Source of the DNA: Streptomyces sp. HNM0574
GTDB lineage: Bacteria > Actinomycetota > Actinomycetes > Streptomycetales > Streptomycetaceae
Reading direction: 5' to 3'
Length of the DNA: 64,000 nt
Assembly: GCF_012726235.1 (NCBI RefSeq)
Contig: NZ_JAASAH010000012.1
Coordinates: forward strand, 62,001 to 126,000
Part shown: positions 42,604 to 49,553 of the stretch, one piece after another
Layout of the letters: every line of letters starts with the position of its first letter
Numbering within the stretch: position 1 is the first letter of the stretch
Translations under genes and position numbers: made by a program
Notes under the pieces: generated by a model
What the model was told of the DNA's origin: nothing
Database searches by the model: none
The model's input: only the letters and a program-made list of their open reading frames with translations

Positions 42604-42834
42604 TCACAGCCGGAGCCGTATCCGCAGGTGGTTGAACTCGCTGACCCGCGCCCGCAGTTCGTCACCGCTGTGCGCCGTCACGGGGCGCAGGTCCTCGACC
42701 GGGACGTCCCACTCCAGGCCACCGCCCGGCGGGCGCAGCTGCGCGTACGGCCCCGTGCGGGCCATCACCTCGCCGACCCGCCCGCTGCGCGTGTCCACCG
42801 CGTACGCCCCCACCTCCGCTCGTCCCTCGCTCAC
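42604..42834 (-). CDS. Small conserved actinomycete protein, third gene of mini-operon
   Basis: The 76-residue product contains VGAYAVDTRSGRVGEVM, TGPYAQLRPPGGGLEWDVP and LRARVSEFNHLRIR. This SH3-like small domain recurs in Streptomyces beside XRE/DUF397 genes. Function is unknown. It starts with GTG overlapping the previous stop (GTGA at 42831-42834). Confidence 0.7.
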   Translation of the reverse strand: MSEGRAEVGAYAVDTRSGRVGEVMARTGPYAQLRPPGGGLEWDVPVEDLRPVTAHSGDELRARVSEFNHLRIRLRL

Positions 42835-43208
42835 CCCGGGAACTCCTCCCCGTACGCGGCCCATTCGGGCATCTCGTACAGCCGCAGCGGTTCCGGCATG
42901 TCCTGGCCGAGCGTGGCGAGGGCCAGGGCGCGGCGGCGCATGCGCTGTTCGTGGGCGACGAGGTACGGGCGGACCAGCGCGGCCGCGTCCCCGTCGAGCG
43001 CGGCGAGTTCGTCCGGGACGCGGCGGGGCCGGGACGGTTCCTGTCCCGGCAGGTACGGCGGCCGGTGCGGGCGGAGGACGAGGGTGCGGCGGCGCGGGGT
43101 GCCCGGCTGCGGCGGGACGGGCGGGCGGCGGTGGCGTCCGCGTCCCCGGCGGCGCCTTCCCCGTGGGCACAGGGTTCGGGTGACGCGGCGGAGTAAGCGG
43201 CCGATCAC
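42831..43208 (-). CDS. Basic small protein, second gene of mini-operon
   Basis: The 125-residue product has an Arg/Pro-rich first half (LLRRVTRTL, PRGRRRRGRGRH) and a more ordered end (AALVRPYLVAHEQRMRRRALALA, PEPLRLYEMPEWAAYGEEFPG). GTG at 43208 overlaps the stop of the preceding gene, and its stop overlaps the next start, giving a tightly coupled trio. The role is unknown; the compact C-terminus resembles small Streptomyces proteins near regulator genes. Confidence 0.6.
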   Translation of the reverse strand: MIGRLLRRVTRTLCPRGRRRRGRGRHRRPPVPPQPGTPRRRTLVLRPHRPPYLPGQEPSRPRRVPDELAALDGDAAALVRPYLVAHEQRMRRRALALATLGQDMPEPLRLYEMPEWAAYGEEFPG

Positions 43209-43447
43209 GTGCGGGACCCCCGCTCGCGCAGTGCGGCGGCCAGGCGGCGGGCGGTGTCGCGGGGGCAGCGGCCGAGTTCGATCAGCGGGTCCGGGGGCCG
43301 GCGGGCGTAGGTGACGAGGTCGAGGCCGAGGGTGGGCAGCGTGACGCCGACGTCGTGCAGCGCGGCGCGCAACTCCTCGACCACGGCCTCCGCTTCGGCC
43401 ACGGCATGCCCCTCCGGGCCACTGGCATATGCGTGTTGATCCGACAT
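43205..43447 (-). CDS. Small protein, first gene of mini-operon
   Basis: The 80-residue product (MSDQHAYASGPEG, AEAEAVVEELRAALHDVGVTLPTLGLDLV, LGRCPRDTARRLAAALRERG) appears to be an all-helical protein of a type often seen divergent from XRE/DUF397 pairs. It begins 104 bases from the divergent XRE start and ends in a GTGA overlap with the next gene. Confidence 0.65.
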   Translation of the reverse strand: MSDQHAYASGPEGHAVAEAEAVVEELRAALHDVGVTLPTLGLDLVTYARRPPDPLIELGRCPRDTARRLAAALRERGSRT

Positions 43448-43550
43448 GCGGACACGATCGCGTCCGGATACCTAGACTTCGAGGTCCTCTGAAGGTACAA
43501 ATCGCGATCTTGGCGGTATGTACACGGGATGTACCAGAAGGGCAGCTCCC

Positions 43551-44372
43551 ATGGCCGACACCAACGGCGAACTCCCCGCGAATCTCCGCTACTTGGGCAA
43601 CCAGTTCCAGCTCTGGCGCGTGGACGCCGGCGTCAGGAGAGAGGCTGCCGCCGAGGCCGTCGGCTACTCGGTCGAGACGGTCAAGTCCGTCGAGTACGGC
43701 CGCCGCAAATGCCCGCCCAAAATGGCCCTCATCGGCGACGAGCTGTTCGGCGCCAAGGGGAAGCTGAAGGCGGGGCTTCAGTACCAGGAGCCGGAGAAGT
43801 ATGCGCCACAGGCGCAGGACTTCATCCCTGTCGAGCAGCAGGCCAGTTGGCTTTGGACGTACGAAAGCACCCTCATGCCCGGCCTGTTGCAGACAGAGCG
43901 CCATGCGCGGAGCTTGATGGAGGACCACTGTCCTCCGTTCGATGACGAGACCGTCGAGCAGCGGCTCACCGCGCGAATGGACAGGCAGAAGCTGCTGTCT
44001 CCCGATGCCAAGCCGCTTGTCGAGTACAGCTGCGTACTGGCGGAGGCAGTTCTGCGTGTACCAGTAGGCGGTCGTGACACGCATCGAGAGCAGTTGCAGC
44101 ACCTGCTGAAAGTAGGCGGCCAACGCAACGTCTCAGTACAGGTGTTGCCCTTCGAGTGCGTGACAGAAGCGGCGATGCTCGGCCCGATGGTGATCGTGGA
44201 GACCAGAGAGCAGGAGCTCTACGGGTACATGGAAGTGCACATGGCGAGCAGCCTGACTTCGGACCCGAGGGATACGAACACGCTGATGAGGCGCTATGGA
44301 ATGATCCGCATGCAGGCGTTGAGCGTTGAGGAGTCAGCGCGGTTCATCGAGCGGACGGTGGCAGAGCTATGA
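43551..44372 (+). CDS. XRE family regulator with DUF5753 domain
   Basis: The 273-residue protein has an N-terminal helix-turn-helix (LRYLGNQFQLWRVDAGVRREAAAEAVGYSVETVKSVEYG). The typical DUF5753 C-terminal domain follows: FIPVEQQASWLWTYESTLMPGLLQTERHARSLM and LLKVGGQRNVSVQVLPF. These proteins pair with DUF397 proteins and affect development or antibiotic production in Streptomyces. ATG at 43551 has AAGGG upstream. Its stop overlaps the DUF397 start (ATGA). Confidence 0.92.
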   Translation: MADTNGELPANLRYLGNQFQLWRVDAGVRREAAAEAVGYSVETVKSVEYGRRKCPPKMALIGDELFGAKGKLKAGLQYQEPEKYAPQAQDFIPVEQQASWLWTYESTLMPGLLQTERHARSLMEDHCPPFDDETVEQRLTARMDRQKLLSPDAKPLVEYSCVLAEAVLRVPVGGRDTHREQLQHLLKVGGQRNVSVQVLPFECVTEAAMLGPMVIVETREQELYGYMEVHMASSLTSDPRDTNTLMRRYGMIRMQALSVEESARFIERTVAEL

Positions 44373-44554
44373 GCGAGCAGCTCGCGTGGTTCAAGTCGAC
44401 GTACAGCGGCGGCGACGGCGGCAACTGCGTCGAGGTCGCCACCACCCTCCGCACCGTCCACATCCGCGACTCCAAGCGTCCCGTCTCCGACCCGTATCTG
44501 ACCGTTCCGTCCGCCGCGTGGAGCGCGCTGGTCGCGTACGCGCGCGAGGCGTAG
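44369..44554 (+). CDS. DUF397 protein
   Basis: The 61-residue product WFKSTYSGGDGGNCVEVA, then VHIRDSKRP, is the classic DUF397 sequence. These proteins act with the upstream XRE regulator, probably as inhibitors or partners. It starts in an ATGA overlap with that gene. Confidence 0.92.
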   Translation: MSEQLAWFKSTYSGGDGGNCVEVATTLRTVHIRDSKRPVSDPYLTVPSAAWSALVAYAREA

Positions 44555-44556
44555 GG

Positions 44557-44934
44557 GTGCGCCCCGGAGGGGGCGCGGGGAACTGCGCGAACCGCCGCGG
44601 CGTACGGCGGGCGGCCTGGGTGAACCTGCTGCTCGGCGTGCCCGCCGTCGTCCCGTTGTCCCTGGCGTGGTGGCTGGCGACCGAGTACCTGCCGATGGAC
44701 TGCCGGAGCGTCGCCGACCTCTCCGATCCGGGGCTGGCCCACTGCAACTACACGACGCTGGACCACGCGCCCGTGATGATGTTCCTGCTCGCCGTGACGG
44801 GGCTGCTCATGCTGTGGCTGATCCTCGCGGTGAACGTCTTCCGCCCGCGCAGACTGGGCCGCCCGCGCGGGGCGTGGCTCGGCGGCACGCTCCTGATCCC
44901 GGTCCCGTTCGCCGTGCTCCTGCTCCTCACCTGA
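44557..44934 (+). CDS. Small membrane protein with start region overlapping a dispersed repeat
   Basis: The frame encodes up to 125 residues with three or four hydrophobic segments (WVNLLLGVPAVVPLSLAWWL; APVMMFLLAVTGLLMLWLILA; LGGTLLIPVPFAVLLLL) and a CRSVADLSDPGLAHCNY extracellular loop with two Cys. The first possible GTG (44557) has GAGG upstream, but its first ~15 codons are made of a copy of the dispersed core repeat (44570-44590). A GTG at 44620, after the repeat, is the conservative start. Function is unknown. Confidence 0.6.
   Translation: MRPGGGAGNCANRRGVRRAAWVNLLLGVPAVVPLSLAWWLATEYLPMDCRSVADLSDPGLAHCNYTTLDHAPVMMFLLAVTGLLMLWLILAVNVFRPRRLGRPRGAWLGGTLLIPVPFAVLLLLT
44570..44590 (+). 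repeat. Dispersed core repeat within or just before a coding region
   Basis: An exact copy of GCGCGGGGAACTGCGC, here translated if the membrane gene starts at 44557. Confidence 0.8.
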
Positions 44935-44940
44935 CCGCCC

Positions 44941-45051
44941 CGCCGGGGGCGCGGGGAACTGCGCGAACGGCCACGGCGACGGGGTGGTCCGGCGACGGCA
45001 GAAACGCACCCCGCGCCGGGGCGGGCGCTGCGCTTGCCAGCCCTGCGCCTA
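44941..45051 (+). repeat. Composite repeat, copy 3, left part (split by IS)
   Basis: It matches 38751-38863 in order: core at 44946-44966, CGAACGGCCACGGCG, GGGGTGGTCCGG, CACCCCGCGCCGGGG, GCTTGCCAGCCCTGCGCCTA. It stops exactly at the IS left end. Confidence 0.85.
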
Positions 45052-45089
45052 GAGCGTGTCTCCTTGATGGGTTGAGCTGTTGATCGGGT

Positions 45090-46146
45090 GTGTCCGTGCG
45101 ACTGGTGATCAGCGATGTGATGTGGGGCCGGATCGAGCCGTTGATGCCGCCTGACCCGGTCCGTGGCCGACGGTGGGCGGACCATCGCCGGACTCTGGAG
45201 GCCATCGCGTGGAAGTTCTGAACGGGAGCGCCCTGGCGGGACCTGCCCGAGGAGCTCGGCTCGTTCAAGACCGCCCATAAGCGGCTGTTGCGTTGGGTGG
45301 TGGATGGCGCATGGGCCCGCATCTTCGCTGCTGTCCTGGCGGTGGCGGACGCGGACGGCGACATTGGGTGGGTGGTCTCGGTGGACTCCACAGTCTGCCG
45401 GGCCCATCAGCACGCGGCTGGCGCCCGCAAAGGGGGACTCCGGCCGGGGGGGGCTGGCCGACCACGCGCTGGGACGCTCGCGAGGTGGCCTGAGCACGAA
45501 GGTTCACCTGGCTGCCGACTCCAACGCTCCTCCCTTGGCGATCGTCCTGACGGCTGGTCAGGCTGGTGACGCGCCCGCGTTCACCGCGGTGATGGCCGCC
45601 ATCCAGAGCGGGCGGCCGCGGACCCGACCGGACGTGGTGCTCGCGGACCGGGCCTATTCCTCGCGCGCGATCCGTGCTCACCTGCGCGAGCGGCACGTGC
45701 GGACGGTGATTCCACAGCCGGTGGACCAGGCCCGTCACCGTCGGCGGCGCGGCTCGAACGGCGGGAGGCCGCCGACGTTCGCCCCAGAGGCGTACAAGGG
45801 ACGCAACAGCGTTGAGCGGTGCATCGCCCGGCTGAAGCAGTGGCGCGGTCTGGCCATGCGAACGGAGAAGCTCGTCATCACCTACCAGGCGGCGCTCCAC
45901 CTCGCCGCGATCCTCATCTGGGCCCGGCGACAGATGCGGTCAGCGGTCGACCACCCCCACGCGCGTCCGCAGGCGAAGTGCCAGCACCGACGTGCTGCAC
46001 GATGCCGAACGCCATGCACGTGGGGGCGGTGTTCTCATCCGGGCGTCAGGTGGCTAGTCCGTCTTGACGGGCAGGAGCGCCCAGGCGTACTGGAGGTCGG
46101 AGTCGAAAGGCGCCAGTTCGAGTTCAGGCGGGAAGATCATCGCTGA
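45090..46146 (+). pseudogene. IS5-family DDE transposase, disrupted
   Basis: The N-terminal frame starts at GTG 45090 (VRLVISDVMWGRIEPLMPP) and meets TGA at 45219-45221, where relatives have Arg (CGA). It continues (TGAPWRDLPEELGSF...VVSVDSTVCRAHQHAAGARKGG) to a run of eight G at 45446-45453, then needs a frame change to reach LADHALGRSRGGLSTKVHL. Catalytic residues are visible: Asp in VDST, Asp in LADRAYSS, Glu in RNSVERCIARLKQWR. The end AAILIWARRQMR is followed by ~65 codons that run into the antisense of the cargo gene, so the normal stop is also lost. Frameshifting can be programmed in this family, but the TGA cannot be explained that way. Confidence 0.8.
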
Positions 46147-46515
46147 CGACACCGCCAGCTGCAGGTCCTTGTCGGGGACACGGATGAAGTAGGCGGCCGG
46201 CTGCGGCGCCTGCGGGGCCGGCTCGACCTTCCACACACGGGTGGGGAAGTCACTCAGCGGCCCCAAGACCACCCTCTCGCCCTTCTCCGGCTCCTTGTAA
46301 CCCAGGGAACGAGAGGGGAAGAGCCGGGCGGGAACCTGAATGGCGCAAGTGCCGTCCTCGAGGACCTCCACGCTGAACTCTTGCTCCCGTTCCGACGCAG
46401 CCCCGGGAGCCGTAACGGTCACACCGTTTGCCCCGGCTGTGAGGACCCGCGCGTCGGGGCCGGTGGCGTCGGGCCAGCTGACGATTCGATAGACGCCGGA
46501 GGACAGGGCTCCCAT
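46054..46515 (-). CDS. IS passenger: possible I66-like (beta-trefoil) protease-inhibitor family protein
   Basis: The 153-residue protein is MGALSSGVYRIVSWPD, then EREQEFSVEVLEDGTCAIQV, VVLGPLSDFPTRVWKVEP, AAYFIRVPDKDLQLAVSSA, and SDLQYAWALLPV. A Y-x-I opening, W-x-(V/I)-E mid-strands, a Y-x-I third strand and a final W-x-L at regular intervals fit a three-lobed beta-trefoil like the I66 serine-protease inhibitors. The assignment is by pattern only. There is no signal peptide, so it is cytoplasmic. AAGGAG lies 6 bases before ATG 46515; GTG 46530 is an alternative. It lies entirely inside the IS inverted repeats, convergent with the transposase remnant. Confidence 0.65.
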   Translation of the reverse strand: MGALSSGVYRIVSWPDATGPDARVLTAGANGVTVTAPGAASEREQEFSVEVLEDGTCAIQVPARLFPSRSLGYKEPEKGERVVLGPLSDFPTRVWKVEPAPQAPQPAAYFIRVPDKDLQLAVSSAMIFPPELELAPFDSDLQYAWALLPVKTD

Positions 46516-46691
46516 GGATGACTCCTTCACCTAGTGATTGCTACGGCCGACTCAGGTCGACAGCCTCCTGCGGCAACGACCGGGCCGGACCGCGGATCGG
46601 CCGGACCACCAGGCAACACTGCCGAAGCTCTGAAGATGCACCCCAACACTGCAAACCACCCGAAGGCGGGAAACTACAAGGAGACACGCTC

Positions 46692-46830
46692 TAAGGCGCA
46701 GTTCTCCCAAGCGGGGCGAGCCCGAGCAGCGCCGCAGGCAAAACGGGGCGGGCCCGCGAATAAGGGGCGCGGGGAACTGCGCGAAAAGCCGGGCCACGAC
46801 GAGCCCCGCACCCGGCGACGTACGCAAAGC
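46692..46830 (+). repeat. Composite repeat, copy 3, right part (split by IS)
   Basis: It continues the copy cut at 45051: AAGGCGCAGTTCTCCCAAGCGGGG, GAGCCCGAG, core at 46764-46784, GGGCCACGACG, CCCCGCACC. It reaches to just before the acylphosphatase gene. Confidence 0.85.
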
Positions 46831-46897
46831 CCCCCCCCGCACCCGGAAAGCGCGCACCGCGCCCAGGCCCCACCATGGGACCCGTGGAGGTGAACCC

Positions 46898-47203
46898 ATG
46901 GCTGAGGCAGGCGTGACCTGCAAGCGCGTGCTCGTGACCGGCGAGGTCCAGGGCGTCTTCTTCCGGGACACCTGCCGCCAGACGGCGGCCCTGCACGGGG
47001 TGAGCGGCTGGGTGCGGAACCTGCCGGACAGCCGCGTCGAGGCGCTCTTCGAGGGCCCGCCCGAGGCGGTGGCGAACATGGTCGAATGGGCGCACGACGG
47101 TCCCCCGGCGGCGCTCGTGGAGGACGTGCAGGTCCTGGACGAGGAGCCGCACGGGCACTCGGGGTTCGAGGTGCGCGGCACCCCGCCCCGGCAGAACCTG
47201 TGA
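46898..47203 (+). CDS. acyP: Acylphosphatase
   Basis: The 101-residue protein has the two family signatures: VLVTGEVQGVFFRDTCRQTA (anion-binding loop and catalytic Arg) and GVSGWVRNLPDSRVEALFEG (catalytic Asn). It hydrolyses carboxyl-phosphate bonds such as acetyl phosphate or 1,3-bisphosphoglycerate. It is the first gene of a tightly overlapped trio; its stop overlaps the next start (GTGA). AGGTGAACCC precedes the ATG. Confidence 0.93.
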   Translation: MAEAGVTCKRVLVTGEVQGVFFRDTCRQTAALHGVSGWVRNLPDSRVEALFEGPPEAVANMVEWAHDGPPAALVEDVQVLDEEPHGHSGFEVRGTPPRQNL

Positions 47204-48024
47204 GCGCCCCGCTCCACGTCCACGTACCGCCCGAGCTGCGCTTCTTCCTCCCGGCCCGGCGCCGCGCGGAAGAGGCCGTGTGCCCGTACGACGGGACGTC
47301 CTCGCTCGGGCACGTCGTCGCGGCGCTGGGCATCCCGCCGACGGAGGTGGGGCGGCTGCGCGTCGAGGGCCGGAGCGTGCCGGGCGCGTACCGGCCGCCG
47401 GGCGGGGCGCGGGTCGAGGTGGAGGCGGTGGCGCGCCCGCAGCCGCTGCCGCCGTCCGCGCCCGCGCCGCCGCGCTTCGTGCTGGACGTGCACCTGGGGG
47501 CGCTGGCGCGGCGGATGCGGCTGGTCGGGGTGGACACGGCGTACCGGAACGACGCGGCCGACCCGGAGCTGGTGACGGAGGCCAACGCGGAGCTCCGCAT
47601 CCTCCTCACTCAGGACCGGGGGCTGCTGCGCCGCCGCGCGCTGTGGCTGGGCGCGTACGTACGCGGCAGCGCGCCGGACGACCAGCTGACGGACGTCCTC
47701 ACTCGCTTCGACGTCCCGCTCGACCCGTGGACCCGCTGCCCGGTCTGCAACGGCACCCTGGAGCCGGTCGCCAAGGCCGAGGTGCAAGGCCGCATCCCGC
47801 CGGGCACCCGGCGCACCTACGACACCTTCACCCGCTGCACCGCCTGCGCCCGCGTCTACTGGCCGGGCGCCCACCACGCCCGCCTCGCCTCCCGGGTACG
47901 GGCGGCGCGGGCGGCGGCGGGCCGCGAACGTACTCCGCACGACCCGCCGGAGAGCGTGGCGGGAAGAGGCGGGGCCGGCGCGGGGGACGTTCTGGACGCG
48001 GCGTACGGGGATGCAGCAGGGTGA
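47200..48024 (+). CDS. Mut7-C RNase domain protein with ubiquitin-like N-terminus
   Basis: The 274-residue protein has an N-terminal ubiquitin-like domain (VPPELRFFLPARRR; GHVVAALGIPPTEVGRLRVEG). The Mut7-C domain follows: FVLDVHLGALARRMRLVGVDTAYRND, EANAELRILLTQDRGLLRR. A zinc ribbon is formed by CPVC (~180) and CTAC (~215). Mut7-C is a PIN-like RNase fold, with Asp residues in DVHLG, RND and TQDRG as likely metal ligands. A ~50-residue disordered tail ends it. GTG at 47200 overlaps the acylphosphatase stop, and its own stop overlaps the HNH gene start. Confidence 0.88.
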   Translation: MSAPLHVHVPPELRFFLPARRRAEEAVCPYDGTSSLGHVVAALGIPPTEVGRLRVEGRSVPGAYRPPGGARVEVEAVARPQPLPPSAPAPPRFVLDVHLGALARRMRLVGVDTAYRNDAADPELVTEANAELRILLTQDRGLLRRRALWLGAYVRGSAPDDQLTDVLTRFDVPLDPWTRCPVCNGTLEPVAKAEVQGRIPPGTRRTYDTFTRCTACARVYWPGAHHARLASRVRAARAAAGRERTPHDPPESVAGRGGAGAGDVLDAAYGDAAG

Positions 48025-49052
48025 CCGGAGGCGGGGGTCAACGGACAGGGAGGGCAGGGGAGTTGGCGGGAGAGGCGTACGGGGAGGGTGAACCGGCGGA
48101 GCACGTCTGGCTGTTGAGCGGTCACCGGCTGGACGATCCGGACACCGGGCGGAAGGCGGACTACGTGCCCGGGTGGGTGGCGGCGGGCCACTGCTCGATG
48201 AACTGGCGGGACGTCCGCGAGACGCTGCCGTCCGGCACTTCGCGGGAGGGCGTGCGGGCCGCCGTCGAGCGCGGTATGCCGGACCCGGAGCACACGGAGA
48301 AGCGGCGGGACATCGCCGCGTCCCAGCTGTACGGCTTCGTCACGCGGATGCGGCCCGGGCACCTGGTCGTGGCGCGTACCGACCCGGCGGAGTCGAACCT
48401 GCTGCACATCGGCGTCATCACGGGCCCGGTGGAGCCGGAGCCGCGCGCCTCGCCGTGCACCCGCCGCCGTCCGGTCCGCTGGGCGACGGAGTACGCGCCG
48501 CTGGAGTGGAGTTCACTCCCCGAGGAGCTGCGCTCCTATCTGGACAACCGGCGCCGGATGACGCTGTACGGGATCAGCGAACGCGCCGCCGAGATCGAGC
48601 GGCTGGCGCACGAGGCGGCGTCGGCCGAGGAGGCGGACGGGCCGGGCGGCTTCCGGCTGGAGGGCAACCGGAGCCGGGACGTGCCGGCCCGGCGCCGGTA
48701 CCGGCCCGAGCAGGGGCTGTTCCGGGAGCGGGTGCTCGCCCGGTACGACGGCCGGTGCCCGCTGTCCGGCATCGGCGTCCCGGAGATGCTGGAGGCGGCC
48801 CATCTGCACCCGGACGCGGCGGGCGGCAGCTCCGACCCGGGCAACGGGCTGCTGCTCAACGCGGCCCTGCATCGCGCCTTCGACGCGGGCCTCTTCGCCG
48901 TCCACCCGGAGACCCTCGCCGTCGAGACCCTGCCGGACGGGCCCGGCCTCGCCGACCTGGGCATCACCACCCCGTCCCTGCCCCGCGCCCGCGCCCCGCA
49001 CCCGGAGGCCCTGCGCCGCCGCTACGACGGCTGGCGCCGGGGGGCGGGGTAG
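48021..49052 (+). CDS. PUA/EVE-like domain fused to HNH endonuclease
   Basis: The 343-residue protein appears to have an N-terminal modified-base sensor of the PUA/EVE or Mrr-N type: HVWLLSGHRLDDPD, YVPGWVAAGHCSMNWRDV, ASQLYGFVTRMRPGHLVVARTD, HIGVITGPVEP, RPVRWATEYAPLEWSSLPEELRSYL. Its C-terminal HNH_2 nuclease is YDGRCPLSGIGVPEMLEAAHLHPDAAGG, then DPGNGLLLNAALHRAFDAGLFAVHP, with His, Asn and His of the motif intact. EVE-HNH and SRA-HNH proteins are known type IV enzymes that cut DNA with modified cytosine, so this is a probable modification-dependent restriction enzyme. GTG at 48021 overlaps the Mut7-C stop (GTGA). Confidence 0.8.
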   Translation: MTGGGGQRTGRAGELAGEAYGEGEPAEHVWLLSGHRLDDPDTGRKADYVPGWVAAGHCSMNWRDVRETLPSGTSREGVRAAVERGMPDPEHTEKRRDIAASQLYGFVTRMRPGHLVVARTDPAESNLLHIGVITGPVEPEPRASPCTRRRPVRWATEYAPLEWSSLPEELRSYLDNRRRMTLYGISERAAEIERLAHEAASAEEADGPGGFRLEGNRSRDVPARRRYRPEQGLFRERVLARYDGRCPLSGIGVPEMLEAAHLHPDAAGGSSDPGNGLLLNAALHRAFDAGLFAVHPETLAVETLPDGPGLADLGITTPSLPRARAPHPEALRRRYDGWRRGAG

Positions 49053-49082
49053 CCGCCCGCCGGGCGGTCCCGGTGGCGGCGG

Positions 49083-49319
49083 TCAGTCCCAGCGGTAGCC
49101 GTCGCCCAGGTTGAGGGTGTGCTCCAGTACGTCCTCCATCGGGTCGTCGACCTGGCCGGTGTTGATCAGGCCGATCCTGGGGCCGTTGTGCGAGTTCCGG
49201 TTGGTCTCGTCCGCCTGTGCCGTGCCGGCCGTCGCCAGGACGGCCGCGGCGGGGAGCACCACCGCCACCGCCGTCATCATCGCGCCACGGGAGAGAGTGC
49301 GTGCCCAACGTCCGTTCAC
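49083..49319 (-). CDS. Small secreted protein
   Basis: The 78-residue precursor has a basic start, a hydrophobic core (MMTAVAVVLPAAAVLATAG) and a cleavage site after AQA. The mature peptide is ~42 residues: DETNRNSHNGPRIGLINTGQ, then VDDPMEDVLEHTLNLGDGYRWD. Similar NTGQ-DDPMEDVLEH peptides occur in other Streptomyces; function is unknown. AAGGAG lies 6 bases before the GTG at 49319. It converges on the HNH gene. Confidence 0.8.
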   Translation of the reverse strand: MNGRWARTLSRGAMMTAVAVVLPAAAVLATAGTAQADETNRNSHNGPRIGLINTGQVDDPMEDVLEHTLNLGDGYRWD

Positions 49320-49553
49320 TGCCTGCTCCTTGATCTCCGGCGGATGCGTGCCGCGCGGGCACGCGTCGTCCTCAACCCTGCTCAACACCTTGTGTGATCA
49401 AGAGGTAACCAACGGTCATACGAATGAGTGGAGTACGGGGCCGGGACGGGACGGAGGCCGGTGGTCCTGGTCCCTTCGTCCGATGGCGGCGGGCGGCCCC
49501 GGGCAGCAGGATTCCGGTGGGGCGGGGTGCGACGAGACCGACGGGAGCGCGGG

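Larger units (their letters stand above)
45052..46691 (+). mobile_element. IS5-like insertion sequence with a passenger gene
   Basis: The element is 1,640 bases with perfect 15-base terminal inverted repeats (GAGCGTGTCTCCTTG at 45052-45066; complement at 46677-46691). It is flanked by a TA duplication (45050-45051 and 46692-46693). Outside it, the two halves of a composite intergenic repeat rejoin, proving the boundaries. It contains a broken DDE transposase on the + strand and an intact gene on the - strand (46054-46515) that is unrelated to transposition. IS elements of this group are usually 0.85-0.95 kb, so ~0.7 kb is extra cargo. Confidence 0.9.

Noticed and set aside
40706-42607. A 633-codon antisense frame over the MFS gene, including MPETRHL
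   Set aside because: It is a shadow of the MFS gene. The MPETRHL stretch is only the duplicated araC start in the 51-bp repeat.
45052-46691. Programmed frameshift as a full explanation of the transposase structure
   Set aside because: The G-run could allow slippage, but the upstream in-frame TGA and the lost stop are not explained by it.
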